Assembly: GCA_934177725.1 (NCBI GenBank)
Contig: CAKPPO010000011.1
Span: forward strand, 1 to 53,136
Direction of reading: 5' to 3'
From: an uncultured Clostridia bacterium
GTDB lineage: Bacteria > Bacillota > Clostridia > TANB77 > CAG-508
DNA: 53,136 nt
Below are positions 18,134-27,688 of the stretch, piece after piece. Position 1 is the stretch's first letter. Each line of letters begins with the position of its first letter. Under the pieces are notes generated by a model that ran no database searches, was not told the DNA's origin, and saw only the letters and a list, made by a program, of their open reading frames with translations. The translations under genes and the position numbers were made by a program.

Positions 18134-19945
18134 TTACTCTTCATCTAATTTTAGTACTGATAAAAATGCTTCTTGTGGTATATCTACATTTCCTATTTGA
18201 CGCATTTTCTTTTTACCTTTTTTCTGTTTTTCTAATAATTTTTTCTTTCTTGTAATATCTCCACCATAACATTTAGCTAGTACATCTTTCCTCATTGCTG
18301 AAATTGTTTCTCTTGCTATTATTTTTCCTCCAATTACTGCTTGAATTGGTATTGCAAACAATTGTCTTGGTATTGCTGTTTTTAGTTTTTCTATCATTTT
18401 CTTACCACGTTCATAACTTGAATCTTTGTGTACTATAAATGATAATGCGTCTACTCCTTCGCCATTAACCCAAATATCTAGTTTTACTAGTTCTGAACGT
18501 CTATAATCTTTTATTTCATAGTCAAATGATGCATATCCTTTTGTTCTTGATTTTAATTGATCAAAGAAATCGTATATAATTTCATTTAATGGCATTTCAT
18601 ATATTAAGTTTACCCTATTTTCGTCCAAATATTTCATATCTATATAATTACCTCGTCTGTTTTGGCAAATTTCCATTATATTTCCTACATATTCTTTTGG
18701 TGTTAAAATTTCTGCTGTAACAAATGGTTCTTCCATATATGATATTTCGTTTGGAACTGGTAAATCTGATGGATTGTATAGTTCTACCATTGTACCATCT
18801 GTTTTATATACTTTGTATATAACTGATGGTGAAGTAGTAATTAAGCTTAAGTCAAATTCTCTTTCTAGTCTTTCTTCTATTATTTCTAAATGAAGTAAAC
18901 CTAAAAATCCACATCTAAATCCAAAACCTAATGCATTTGAAGTTTCTGCTTCGTATTCTAATGCTGCATCATTTAATTTTAGTTTTTCTAATGCTACTTT
19001 TAAGTTTTCGTAATCGCTTCCATCCATTGGATATAACCCACAATATACCATAGGATTTACTTTTTTATACCCCGGAAGTGGTTCTTCTGCTGGACTATTT
19101 TTTAAAGTTATTGTATCACCAACTCTAATGTCTGATAAATTTTTAATACTTGCTGCAATATAGCCTACTTCACCTGCTTCTAAGTACTCACATGGTTCAT
19201 ATGTACCTGGTTCAAAATGTCCTACCTCTGTTACTGTAAAAGTCTTTCTAGCTGCCATAAGCATTATTTCGTCCCCCACTTTTACTGTTCCATCTTTTAC
19301 TCTAACGTACGCTATTGCTCCTTTGTAGTCATTGTACAAAGAATCAAATATTAGACATTTTAAAGCTTTATTTTCATCTCCTGTAGGTGCCGGTAAATCT
19401 GTTACAATTCTTTCTAAAACTTCTTCTACATTTAGTCCAGATTTTGCTGAAATACAAGGTGCATCCATTGCTGGAATTCCTATAATGTCTTCTATTTCTT
19501 TTTTTACTTCGTCTGGTCTTGCATTTGGTAAATCTATTTTATTTATTACTGGTAAAATTTCTAGGTTATTATCTATTGCTAAATATACATTTGCAAGTGT
19601 TTGAGCTTCTACTCCTTGGCTTGCATCTACTACAAGTACTGCACCGTCACATGCTGCTAAACTCCTAGACACTTCATAGTTAAAATCTACATGGCCAGGT
19701 GTGTCTATTAAATTTAGTTCATATTCATTTCCGTCTTTAGCTTTGTATTTCATACGTACTGCTTGAGATTTAATAGTTATTCCACGTTCTTTTTCTATGT
19801 CCATATTATCTAACACTTGTGCTTCCATTTCACGTTTTGAAAGAACGCCTGTCATTTCTATTAATCTATCTGCTAAAGTTGATTTTCCATGATCTATATG
19901 TGCAATTATACTAAAATTTCTAATGTATTTTTTTCTATCTTCCAA
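18134..19945 (-). CDS. lepA: Elongation factor 4 (LepA)
   Basis: 603 aa translational GTPase of normal length. Motifs: P-loop AHIDHGKST, switch II DTPGHVDF, NKID, and the LepA C-terminal domain with YEIKDYRRSELVKLDI and KCYGGDITRKKKLLEKQKKGKK. EF4 acts on the ribosome during stress and initiation. The start codon is TTG (19945) preceded by AGGAGAAAA. It leads an operon with rlmB. Confidence 0.96.
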   Translation of the reverse strand: MEDRKKYIRNFSIIAHIDHGKSTLADRLIEMTGVLSKREMEAQVLDNMDIEKERGITIKSQAVRMKYKAKDGNEYELNLIDTPGHVDFNYEVSRSLAACDGAVLVVDASQGVEAQTLANVYLAIDNNLEILPVINKIDLPNARPDEVKKEIEDIIGIPAMDAPCISAKSGLNVEEVLERIVTDLPAPTGDENKALKCLIFDSLYNDYKGAIAYVRVKDGTVKVGDEIMLMAARKTFTVTEVGHFEPGTYEPCEYLEAGEVGYIAASIKNLSDIRVGDTITLKNSPAEEPLPGYKKVNPMVYCGLYPMDGSDYENLKVALEKLKLNDAALEYEAETSNALGFGFRCGFLGLLHLEIIEERLEREFDLSLITTSPSVIYKVYKTDGTMVELYNPSDLPVPNEISYMEEPFVTAEILTPKEYVGNIMEICQNRRGNYIDMKYLDENRVNLIYEMPLNEIIYDFFDQLKSRTKGYASFDYEIKDYRRSELVKLDIWVNGEGVDALSFIVHKDSSYERGKKMIEKLKTAIPRQLFAIPIQAVIGGKIIARETISAMRKDVLAKCYGGDITRKKKLLEKQKKGKKKMRQIGNVDIPQEAFLSVLKLDEE

Positions 19946-20016
19946 TTTTTTTCTCCTAATCTTTTATTATTGTTAAGTATTTTATCATATTACTTATTTA
20001 AAATCAACAAAAAAAC

Positions 20017-20065
20017 GAGCCTAAGATTTTCTAGCAAATGTAAATTTTAAGAAAATCTAATGCTC
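20017..20065 (-). terminator. Hairpin repeat copy 2, terminator of DUF2752 gene
   Basis: Arms GAGCCTAAGATTTTC (20017-20031) and GAAAATCTAATGCTC (20051-20065) pair with two mismatches. On the minus strand GTTTTTTTG follows. It is homologous to 73-127 and 33683-33738. Confidence 0.7.
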
Positions 20066-20080
20066 ACCATATCTAACTTT

Positions 20081-20494
20081 CTAATTACTTATCAAAAATA
20101 TTATTTCATAAAGAGCTAAAGCTATTAGTTCTATTAAATGTATTGTTATGTCGATTTTTATATATTTTTCTGTTTTTTCTTTTTTTCTTGTTGTTAAATT
20201 ATATATTCTATATATAATTTCTAAAAATATACATATTATTATTATTCCAAAAGGGTTAAATAAATATGTTATATTATCAAATACTTTTGGTAAATTTTGA
20301 ATATACCTTGTCCCACCACATAATGGACATGGCTTACCAGTAGTTCTTAAATATGTACATTCATTAAATCTAGGAAAAATTGCTTTTATGGGAATTTGTA
20401 TAATAGGAAAAAGAATTATATATATGGAAATTAATATAAATGTAATATTCACATATATATAATTCTTTTTTATAAACTCTATTATCTTATTCAT
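20081..20494 (-). CDS. DUF2752 membrane protein
   Basis: 137 aa from the chosen ATG. Three hydrophobic segments surround the motif GKPCPLCGGTRYIQNL, the hallmark of DUF2752, whose function is unknown. An earlier ATG at 20524 would overlap the upstream gene and has no RBS. The ATG at 20494 begins one base after the upstream TAA, which points to translational coupling. Confidence 0.75.
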   Translation of the reverse strand: MNKIIEFIKKNYIYVNITFILISIYIILFPIIQIPIKAIFPRFNECTYLRTTGKPCPLCGGTRYIQNLPKVFDNITYLFNPFGIIIICIFLEIIYRIYNLTTRKKEKTEKYIKIDITIHLIELIALALYEIIFLISN

Positions 20495-20495
20495 T

Positions 20496-20816
20496 TTATT
20501 CTTTGTATGTAGCAGACCATTCATTTAAAGTTGTTAAAAAGTTTTCTGTTGTTTCATTTATGTTGTTAACATCTACTTTACTTGCTGCTACTCCAAATAC
20601 AAATACCCAAAATATTATAACAACTATTGCAATTGCTGATAAAACTAAACCTGTTACAGACACAGCAATTTTTTCATCTTTTTTCTTTTTTAGAACTGTA
20701 TCTACTATTCCTAAAATTAAACCAATTATTGCTGGAACTAATGCTATTGATCCACATAATGGTATAAATCCTATTATAAGTGATATAATTCCTAAAATTA
20801 ATGCAGCTATTCCCAT
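20496..20816 (-). CDS. DUF4190-like small membrane protein
   Basis: 106 aa. Two long Gly/Ile/Leu helices (about 2-38 and 50-78), separated by a KKKKDEK loop, match the DUF4190-type pattern (ALILGIISLIIGFIPLCG). The C-terminal part is polar. Role unknown. RBS AAAGGAGG. It is transcribed with the DUF2752 gene; the pair may form a small envelope module. Confidence 0.65.
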   Translation of the reverse strand: MGIAALILGIISLIIGFIPLCGSIALVPAIIGLILGIVDTVLKKKKDEKIAVSVTGLVLSAIAIVVIIFWVFVFGVAASKVDVNNINETTENFLTTLNEWSATYKE

Positions 20817-20915
20817 ATTTTTTCCTCCTTTTATTTTTATATTTTCATTATATTTGATATATTACTTTTTGTCAATTTTCAGAGTGAATTTTTTATACTT
20901 TAGTAAATAACTAAA

Positions 20916-20935
20916 GACACCACCTCAGTGGCGTC
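20916..20935 (-). terminator. Hairpin downstream of prepilin-like gene
   Basis: GACaCCAC (20916-20923) pairs with GTGGcGTC (20928-20935) around a 4-nt loop. On the minus strand a moderately T-rich tail (TTTAGTTATTT) follows. Confidence 0.5.
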
Positions 20936-21002
20936 ATATTAAAAAATTGTTTATTTGCATTTGATATTCTGTATTTTATTCTTTAATTACGTAGCTCAGT
21001 TG

Positions 21003-22364
21003 CTATATATAGAGTATAGGTCTAAACGTTTCAATTTCATATATCTTTGTTGTATTAGCACCGTTGTAACGCGTACTTGTATAATTTAGTTTATTAGTGT
21101 AAAGACCTCCCCTATGAGTACAAGGACAAGTAGTAGAACTATTTGTTTCAGTATTGTATTCTGTCGTCCATTCACATGCATTTGATGCCATATCATTTAT
21201 TTTGCATACCTCATCTCCATTTGTTCCTGTATTTCTCAATGAAGAATTTATACCAGTTCCTTCTTGATATGAATAATCTGTGTCTCCTGAAAAGTTTTGA
21301 ATATATACTATTGCTGTATCCCATGCATAACTATTTACTAAATCTGTTGTTGCTTTTGTATATAAGCTTCTACTTGCTGTTGCTGCATTTATTTGTGTTA
21401 TATTATTCCATAAAGTTCCTTCTGCTGTTGGAACTACTCCTTTAGTATAGCTATAACTATTTGAAATCTTCGAATTCGCTTTTCCATCAGTTCCATAACT
21501 CGCTTCATAACGTGCTATATAATATCCTCCATTTGCTTTTACACTATCTATAAATCCTTTTAAATTTAATGCTGTGGTATTTGTATCATTTAAACGATTA
21601 CTTGTATCTACTACTCCTATTCTTGACATTGTCAATTCCTTATAAACATAATCATCTGACGTCGTTGGTCTTATTTCTTTTACATTTATTTCTGTTTCAT
21701 CGGCATAATTTTCTGCACTTTGTTTTAGTATTGGAGTTCCTTTTGTAAGTACATTTCCACTTGAGTCTTTGTCGTTTGTTCCATCTGCAAATATATATCT
21801 TCCTAATGTTATATCTACTGTTGTTCCATCACTTTTCTTTATTCCTGTTCCTACTGGCACCCATACATATTGGTTTCCTTTATTATTTCCAATACCATCA
21901 ATAATGTCATTATCTTCTATTACTATTCCTTCTGTTACATTTGTCCCACTATCATCTGCTATTTTAAATCCTTCTGGTACTTTTATCAAATTTTCATTAT
22001 TATCTTTTATTGTTGTTGTTTTTTCAAAATAGTCTCCGCCTTTTACTTCTGTTATTTCCTTTATTTCTGTAGGCGGATTTGTTGTACTTCCACTTGCTCC
22101 CATTTCTTCAATATATTTTGCTGTTTCATTTAAGCCTATTTCTTCGTTTTGTTTTGCTTGTTCCATTTCTGCTTTAGCTACCTTTGCTTTTGTTATTATT
22201 CCATTATCTCCTAACACTAAGTTTATACTTATTCCAGCTAATATCATCAATATTATTATTGTTAATACTAATGCTATTAGTGTTATACCCTTTGTGTTGC
22301 TTGATATTATTATATTTTTCCTTTTATTTAAAATTTCTCTTTTGTTTTTTTCTTGTTTTTTCAT
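21003..22364 (-). CDS. Prepilin-like protein with SUMF1-type C-terminal domain
   Basis: 453 aa. A basic leader of about 25 residues ends at KGITLIALVLTIIILMILAG, a class III/type IV prepilin-like N-terminus with the usual hydrophobic helix, though the +5 Glu is replaced by Ala/Leu. The C-terminal half (GYYIARYEAS..., AWDTAIVYIQNFSG, VCKINDMASNACEWTTEY, THRGGLY, FRPILYI) resembles the formylglycine-generating-enzyme/SUMF1 fold, which in surface proteins is often a ligand-binding C-type-lectin-like scaffold. It is likely an exported, filament-associated or envelope-displayed binding protein. No other pilus gene is present here. Confidence 0.75.
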   Translation of the reverse strand: MKKQEKNKREILNKRKNIIISSNTKGITLIALVLTIIILMILAGISINLVLGDNGIITKAKVAKAEMEQAKQNEEIGLNETAKYIEEMGASGSTTNPPTEIKEITEVKGGDYFEKTTTIKDNNENLIKVPEGFKIADDSGTNVTEGIVIEDNDIIDGIGNNKGNQYVWVPVGTGIKKSDGTTVDITLGRYIFADGTNDKDSSGNVLTKGTPILKQSAENYADETEINVKEIRPTTSDDYVYKELTMSRIGVVDTSNRLNDTNTTALNLKGFIDSVKANGGYYIARYEASYGTDGKANSKISNSYSYTKGVVPTAEGTLWNNITQINAATASRSLYTKATTDLVNSYAWDTAIVYIQNFSGDTDYSYQEGTGINSSLRNTGTNGDEVCKINDMASNACEWTTEYNTETNSSTTCPCTHRGGLYTNKLNYTSTRYNGANTTKIYEIETFRPILYI

Positions 22365-22666
22365 TTAATTTTATCCTCCTTTGTATATTTTCTGCTTTTT
22401 CTTTTTGTTTTATTCTTTTCTTTTTTCTATTTTTATGTATTTGTGCAATTCAGTTTCTATAAATAAAATTATACTTTCCTATACTTCATACTAAAACTCA
22501 AATAATATCTTCCAATGTACAATTTTATGTTTATTAGTTGCTACTATTTTTGTATAATTATTTTAGCAATACTTAACTTACTAGTCAATACTTTTTTATC
22601 AATTTATGCAAATACTTATAGTTCTAATAAAGAACACTCTAATAATGGTACTTAAGAACGTGTTTT
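22365..22666. other. Intergenic region between prepilin-like gene and ylmH
   Basis: 302 bp of AT-rich DNA. It holds the RBS of the prepilin-like gene (AAAGGAGG just before 22364), a TATAAT on the minus strand near 22467-22472 without a good -35, and a weak AACAC/GTGTT stem (22633-22660) that may terminate ylmH. I see no gene. Confidence 0.5.
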
Positions 22667-23461
22667 TTATTTTTCTATTTCAACCATTACTCTACCTTTT
22701 CTAGTATTTCCTAAAACTTGTTTTACTTCAAATCTTCCTTTTCCTCTTATTGTTATTTTATCATCTTCTTTTATTTGCTTTGTAGGTTTTGTTATTACTT
22801 CATAATTTACAAAAACTCTTTCTTGTTCTAATAATTCATTTGCTTTATTTCTAGAACATTTTGCAAGTTCTGCCACTATATTATCTATTCTCATAGAAGA
22901 AACTGTTATTGTCATTTTCTCTTTTTGTATTACAGCTTTTCTTAATTCTTCTAATTTAATTTCTTCAATTTCTGATTTTTGAAATCTAGTGAGTTGTGGA
23001 AGATTTGTAATAAGAAATTTTAATATATCTTCTTTTATTATAATGTCTGCACCATTTTCATCTACTAATATATCTCCTATTTTTTCTCGCTTTAACCCTA
23101 GTTTCATTAATGCACCTAAATAATTTTGATGAGTATATTTCCCTTTATTTTCATTTGGAAGTGTAATACGAATTACTTTTATATATTCATTAAAATTTAT
23201 ATTTTGTATTAAATCTTCTAATTTTTCTGGATAAAATACTGCTAATACTCGTTCTGTCTCTTCAAATCCACCATAAAATATATAATTTTTGACCTTTTGA
23301 CTATTTAAAAAATTATATATTAATTGTTTTTGCCCTAAGTCCAAAAAATCTGTTACTTGTATTTTATTTCTAGTCTCACAAAAATTAATCTTATCCATTA
23401 CTTTAGATAAGATTAATTTTTCATTTTCCTTTTTGTATTTGTTTAAAACATTTCTATCCAT
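22667..23461 (-). CDS. ylmH: YlmH, S4-domain RNA-binding protein
   Basis: 264 aa. The N-terminal region (FLDLGQKQLIYNFL, FYGGFEETERVLAVFYPE) matches the YlmH/RqcP2 family. The C-terminal S4 domain (about 180-245: RIDNIVAELAKCSRNKANELL, VFVNYEVITKPTKQIKEDD) binds RNA. In Bacillus YlmH acts in ribosome-associated quality control. It starts 6 nt after dxs, so the two are co-transcribed. Confidence 0.85.
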   Translation of the reverse strand: MDRNVLNKYKKENEKLILSKVMDKINFCETRNKIQVTDFLDLGQKQLIYNFLNSQKVKNYIFYGGFEETERVLAVFYPEKLEDLIQNINFNEYIKVIRITLPNENKGKYTHQNYLGALMKLGLKREKIGDILVDENGADIIIKEDILKFLITNLPQLTRFQKSEIEEIKLEELRKAVIQKEKMTITVSSMRIDNIVAELAKCSRNKANELLEQERVFVNYEVITKPTKQIKEDDKITIRGKGRFEVKQVLGNTRKGRVMVEIEK

Positions 23462-23467
23462 ACTCTT

Positions 23468-25324
23468 TTAAATTTCCTTTGCTATGCTTTTGGCATCTAA
23501 TTTATACATTTCTTCTAGTTCTTCTACTTTGCCATGTTCTATAAATGTGTCTGGTAATCCAAATGCTTTAAATTGTATGTTATCTTCTTTGTTCTTGCTT
23601 ATCAGTTCTTCTACTTTTGAAGCTAAGCCACCTATTATTGTATTATCTTCTAAAGTTATTATATTTTTTGTTTTTTTCATAGAATTTATTACAGTTTGTT
23701 CATCAAATGGCTTTAAAAATCTAGCATTTATTACTTCTGCTGTTTTTCCTTCTTTTTCTAATTCTTCTTTTACTTCAAATGCTTTTGCTACCATTTTACC
23801 AATTGCTACTATTGTTATATCTTCACCTTGTGTTAAAATTTCTGATTTTCCTAGTTCTATTTTTCCTTGCTTACCAAATTCTATTTTTTTGCTTTCTGTA
23901 CCACGTGGATAACGTATAACAACTGGTGCTTTTAAACTTACTGCAAATTCAAGCATTTTCTCTAATTCTTTAAAATCTTTTGGCGCCATTATAGTAATGT
24001 TTGGTATTAAATTAAAGAATGACAAGTCAAACATTCCTTGGTGTGTTTCTCCATCTTGCCCTACTAAACCAGCTCTATCTACACACATTACAACTGGCAA
24101 GTTTTGCATACATACATCATGTATTACTTGGTCAAATGCTCTTTGATAAAATGATGAATATATTGGTACAACTGGTATAAAACCTTCCTTTGCCATTCCG
24201 GCTGCCATGCATACAGCATGTTGTTCTGCTATACCTACGTCAAAAAATCTTTTTGGATATTTTTTCTTAAATTCTTTAAGTCCTGTTCCATCTGCCATAG
24301 CTGCTGTAATTGCTACTATTTTTTCATTTTTTTCGGCAAGTTCTACTAGCTTATCTCCAAATACTTGTGAATAATCTTTTTCTTTAGTTTTAATAAGTTT
24401 TCCTGTTTCTTTATTAAAACTTCCTATTGCGTGGAAAGAATCTGGATTTTCTTCTGCTGGTTTATAGCCTTTTCCCTTTTTAGTAATAATATGTACTACT
24501 ACTGGCTCTTTTTCTTTTTTTGCTAAGTTTAAAATCCACTCTACCCTTTCTATATCATGTCCATCTACTGGTCCTAAATATTTGAATCCTAAGTCTTCAA
24601 AAAACATATTAGGTATCATTAGTTGTTTTATACTATATTTTATTCTTCTTGCTATATGTATTACAAATGGACCAAATTTTGGTATTTTTTCTAATAATTT
24701 TCTAATACAATTATTAGATTTTTTATAGAATTTCTTTGTCCTAATTCTTGTTAAAAATCTAGAAATTCCACCTACATTTTTAGATATACTCATTTCATTG
24801 TCATTTAAAATTACTATTAATCTTGTTTTACTACTTCCTGCATCATCCAGTGCTTCTAATGCCATTCCTCCTGTTAGTGCTCCGTCTCCAATAACTGCTA
24901 TAACATGATTGTCTTTATTATTTAAATCTCTTGCTCTTGCCATTCCAAGTGCTGCTGAAATAGAAGTACTACTATGACCTGTATTAAAATCATCATAAAT
25001 GGATTCTTTTGTTTTTGGAAAACCTGCTATACCATTTAAACTTCTTAGAGTATTCATTTTTTCTCTTCTACCTGTCAACATTTTGTGCACATAAGTTTGA
25101 TGTCCTACATCCCACACAATTTTGTCTTCTGGTAAATCAAATACACTATGAAGTGCAATAGTTAATTCTACTACACCTAAGTTTGAAGCTAAATGTCCAC
25201 CTGTTTTTGAAACAGTTTCTACCATTTCTTCTCTTATTTCTTCAGCAAGTTGTATTTTTTCTTTTTCTGTTAATCTTTTTGTATCTTTTGGATTATCTAT
25301 TCTATCCAAAATTTTTTGCATCAT
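23468..25324 (-). CDS. dxs: 1-deoxy-D-xylulose-5-phosphate synthase
   Basis: 618 aa thiamine-diphosphate enzyme. The ThDP motif GDGALTGGMALEALDDAG...N is complete. The transketolase core (DVGIAEQHAVCMAAGMA, DRAGLVGQDGETHQG) and C-terminal domain are present. It condenses pyruvate and glyceraldehyde 3-phosphate, the first step of the MEP isoprenoid pathway. The neighbouring upstream gene encodes a polyprenol/phytol-kinase-like protein, suggesting an isoprenoid-related unit. Confidence 0.96.
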   Translation of the reverse strand: MMQKILDRIDNPKDTKRLTEKEKIQLAEEIREEMVETVSKTGGHLASNLGVVELTIALHSVFDLPEDKIVWDVGHQTYVHKMLTGRREKMNTLRSLNGIAGFPKTKESIYDDFNTGHSSTSISAALGMARARDLNNKDNHVIAVIGDGALTGGMALEALDDAGSSKTRLIVILNDNEMSISKNVGGISRFLTRIRTKKFYKKSNNCIRKLLEKIPKFGPFVIHIARRIKYSIKQLMIPNMFFEDLGFKYLGPVDGHDIERVEWILNLAKKEKEPVVVHIITKKGKGYKPAEENPDSFHAIGSFNKETGKLIKTKEKDYSQVFGDKLVELAEKNEKIVAITAAMADGTGLKEFKKKYPKRFFDVGIAEQHAVCMAAGMAKEGFIPVVPIYSSFYQRAFDQVIHDVCMQNLPVVMCVDRAGLVGQDGETHQGMFDLSFFNLIPNITIMAPKDFKELEKMLEFAVSLKAPVVIRYPRGTESKKIEFGKQGKIELGKSEILTQGEDITIVAIGKMVAKAFEVKEELEKEGKTAEVINARFLKPFDEQTVINSMKKTKNIITLEDNTIIGGLASKVEELISKNKEDNIQFKAFGLPDTFIEHGKVEELEEMYKLDAKSIAKEI

Positions 25325-25366
25325 TTTTTATTCCCCCATTATAAAACTGCCTTTTATAATTTCTTA

Positions 25367-26020
25367 TTAAATTGCCATAGTTGTTAGTAACAAACAGGCA
25401 AATATTGGAACTGTTATATTATCTGTTCCTTTTATAGAAACTGCCTCTAATATTGTTACGCTTACTGCTAATAATATTGATTTTAATAACCACAATGGTG
25501 ATTGTATACTACACAAGAAAATTGCTACTATAAAGAATGATATAAATAGCATTGTAGCTGATCCTGCAACTGTTTTCTTTGTTTTTCCTATTTTGTAAGG
25601 CATACTTTTTATGCTTCTTCCTATAATTGCTGCTAATCCATCTCCATAACCCATTATTAAAATAGAGCATAATCCTATTTCTGGTCTTTTTATAATTCCA
25701 AAAGTAAATATTGATATTAAAAATAATGAAAGTGCATAATATACTGTTCCTAAGCCATCTTTCTCTTTTGCATCTCGTTCCATTACTTTTATTAAATCCT
25801 TTTTATAAGATATATAATTTATTATAACAAAGCTAAGTGGTACAATACTTGCCCAAATAACATTATCAAAGAAATACATTGCTAAAAACCACCAGTTAGA
25901 TAACATTATGTGGATAAATTTTCTACTTGCTTCTTTTCCTGCCTTTTCAAAGAATTTTGCTGCTACTATAATAATAGCTATAAATACGTAAGATAATACT
26001 ATTCCTATTATGTTTTTCAT
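25367..26020 (-). CDS. Phytol/dolichol kinase-like (DGK1/SEC59) membrane protein
   Basis: 217 aa with 6-7 membrane helices. KEASRKFIHIMLSNWW near the N-terminus and GYGDGLAAIIGRSIKSMPYKIGKTKKTVAGSA-type residues near the middle (keys: GDG, GR, K-T-V-A-G-S) match CTP-dependent diacylglycerol/polyprenol/phytol kinases. The substrate is probably a lipid alcohol. The ATG at 26020 is chosen over 26062 because AAGAGGG lies upstream of it; the earlier one has no RBS. The next gene is dxs, 42 nt downstream. Confidence 0.75.
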   Translation of the reverse strand: MKNIIGIVLSYVFIAIIIVAAKFFEKAGKEASRKFIHIMLSNWWFLAMYFFDNVIWASIVPLSFVIINYISYKKDLIKVMERDAKEKDGLGTVYYALSLFLISIFTFGIIKRPEIGLCSILIMGYGDGLAAIIGRSIKSMPYKIGKTKKTVAGSATMLFISFFIVAIFLCSIQSPLWLLKSILLAVSVTILEAVSIKGTDNITVPIFACLLLTTMAI

Positions 26021-26098
26021 AATTATTTTCCCTCTTAAATTTTTGTTTCTACATAATATCACATTTATTCATTTTTTTCCACTAAATATTACAATTTT

Positions 26099-26157
26099 AT
26101 TTCATTTTCATTATTTTGTTGAAAATGAAATTATCGTATATTATAATATAAACGATA
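26099..26157 (+). promoter_or_regulatory. VWA gene promoter with two inverted repeats
   Basis: TTGAAA (26119-26124), 17-nt spacer, TATAAT (26142-26147). An 11-bp perfect inverted repeat ATTTCATTTTC/GAAAATGAAAT (26099-26109, 26121-26131) covers the -35. A second one, TATCGT/ACGATA (26132-26137, 26152-26157), brackets the -10. Both are operator candidates. Confidence 0.7.
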
Positions 26158-26186
26158 GATAATATAATAAAGGAAGGGATTATTTT

Positions 26187-27560
26187 ATGTTAAAGACAAA
26201 GAAAAAATTTATTTTTGCTATAATAGCTATACTTTTATTAATTTCTACTACTTGTTTAGCTGCAACTACTAGTTCAGAAAAAGCTAAATTTGAAATTGTA
26301 GAAAATAATATTTGTACTATTAATATTAATGATATCGCTAAATTTGAAAAGAGAATTACATCTTATGATTTAGAAAAGAAAGAATTAACTATTGAACTAA
26401 AAGTTACTAATACTGCAGAACCTATATTCAATAAACCAACTGAAATTACTTTTGTTATTGATAACTCTTTAAGTATGAAAGATGCTGTTGGAAATTCTAC
26501 TAGATTTGATTTAATAACAAATTCTGCTAAAACATTAGCAACAAAACTTATGGAAAATGAAAATGTAAAAATTGGTATTACAACTTTCTCTACTGGTGAT
26601 GAAGAAGGAACTGTTACAGATGCAAAATTAAGATTAAAACCAAGTGCTGACAAATCTACTGTTTTATCTACTATAGATTCTATAAAAGTTGCTGAATTCG
26701 GACCTAGAACAAATATTGAAGCTGGATTAACTATAGCTAATCAAAACTTTACAAAAGATTGTGAATGTAAATACATTGTTTTATTAACAGATGGTGTTCC
26801 AAATACTGCTGTTGGTGGACCTACACTAACATATTCTGGAGAAACTGCTACTAAAACAATTGCTAAATTAAAAGAATTAGATAAAGCTGGTGTTAAAATT
26901 TTCTCTGTTATGACTGGTGTTCCAGATGTTGAAGAACCATCTACAGGAATCACTTATAAAGCTCTAGCAGAAGAAATATTTGGTACAACTGCAGAACCTA
27001 CTGTTGGAAAATTCTATTACATTCCTGATAGTAAAATTGAAGAAACAATTTGTACTACAATTTTAAATAACTTTGAAGATACATCTGCAAATACTTTAAC
27101 AAATTTAAAGATTTTCGACTATTTTCCACAAGAAATTGTAGATAACTTCGATTTTTCATATGTTGCAGAACCTACTAAAGGAACAATTTCACCAACTATA
27201 GATTTACAAAATAATTTAATTACTTGGACTATTGATAAATTAGAACCAAAAGAGACAGCTACTGTTTCTTATAAATTAAAAGTTAAAGATAACATAGATT
27301 CTAAAATTCTTAATGTTATACTAAATACTAATGAAAAAGTTGAAATTACTGCAAATGAAATAAAAACAGATGATGGAACAAATACTTTAGTATCAAAAGT
27401 TACACCTAAAGTTAGACTAACAAAAGATACAACTACAGCAAATACAACAATACCTCAAACAGGTGAGACTAATACTTTATATATTTTTATTGGAATTACA
27501 CTAGTTGCCGTTATTGCTTTAGGAATTAGATTCTATATTATAAATAGAGATGTAAAATAA
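26187..27560 (+). CDS. VWA-domain surface protein with IPQTG sorting signal
   Basis: 457 aa. A signal peptide (about 1-26) precedes a von Willebrand A domain with a MIDAS metal site: DNSLS (D92, S94, S96), TNIEAG and LLTDGVPN. A DUF11-like beta domain follows (about 295-375: FDYFPQEIVD, LEPKETATVSYKLKV). The C-terminus has IPQTG at 422-426, a hydrophobic helix and a basic tail, so a sortase should anchor it. It is a likely adhesin or pilus-tip-like protein. It is transcribed alone on the plus strand. RBS GGAAGGG. Confidence 0.85.
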   Translation: MLKTKKKFIFAIIAILLLISTTCLAATTSSEKAKFEIVENNICTININDIAKFEKRITSYDLEKKELTIELKVTNTAEPIFNKPTEITFVIDNSLSMKDAVGNSTRFDLITNSAKTLATKLMENENVKIGITTFSTGDEEGTVTDAKLRLKPSADKSTVLSTIDSIKVAEFGPRTNIEAGLTIANQNFTKDCECKYIVLLTDGVPNTAVGGPTLTYSGETATKTIAKLKELDKAGVKIFSVMTGVPDVEEPSTGITYKALAEEIFGTTAEPTVGKFYYIPDSKIEETICTTILNNFEDTSANTLTNLKIFDYFPQEIVDNFDFSYVAEPTKGTISPTIDLQNNLITWTIDKLEPKETATVSYKLKVKDNIDSKILNVILNTNEKVEITANEIKTDDGTNTLVSKVTPKVRLTKDTTTANTTIPQTGETNTLYIFIGITLVAVIALGIRFYIINRDVK

Positions 27561-27570
27561 TTAAATAAAT

Positions 27571-27633
27571 AAAATAAAAACATATCAATAAAAGCTTTGT
27601 TAAAAAGTAAATAAATTGATATGTTTTTATTTT
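27571..27633. terminator. Bidirectional terminator between VWA gene and eno
   Basis: 19-bp perfect arms AAAATAAAAACATATCAAT (27571-27589) and its complement (27615-27633) lie between convergent genes, with A/T runs built into the stem. Confidence 0.75.
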
Positions 27634-27653
27634 ATTCTATCAAAAAATTACAC

Positions 27654-27688
27654 AAAGGACAAAAGTGACCCGTCCCCAAATGTCCTTT
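27654..27688. repeat. GTCCC-loop palindrome at eno 3' end
   Basis: Arms AAAGGAC (27654-27660) and GTCCTTT (27682-27688) enclose a loop with agtgacccgtccccaaa. The right arm overlaps the eno stop codon. The loop resembles those at 39704-39724, 7282 and 43534. Confidence 0.7.

Noticed and set aside
20495..20524. Upstream ATG (20524) as the start of the DUF2752 gene
   Set aside because: It has no ribosome-binding site and overlaps the preceding gene by 29 nt; the ATG at 20494 follows that gene's stop by one base.
20970..21060. Diversity-generating retroelement template next to the SUMF1-like gene
   Set aside because: No repeat of the gene's 3' end and no reverse transcriptase are found in the window.
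22400..22600. sRNA or riboswitch in the prepilin-like gene leader
   Set aside because: I could see only AT-rich sequence with a lone TATAAT and no supported structure.
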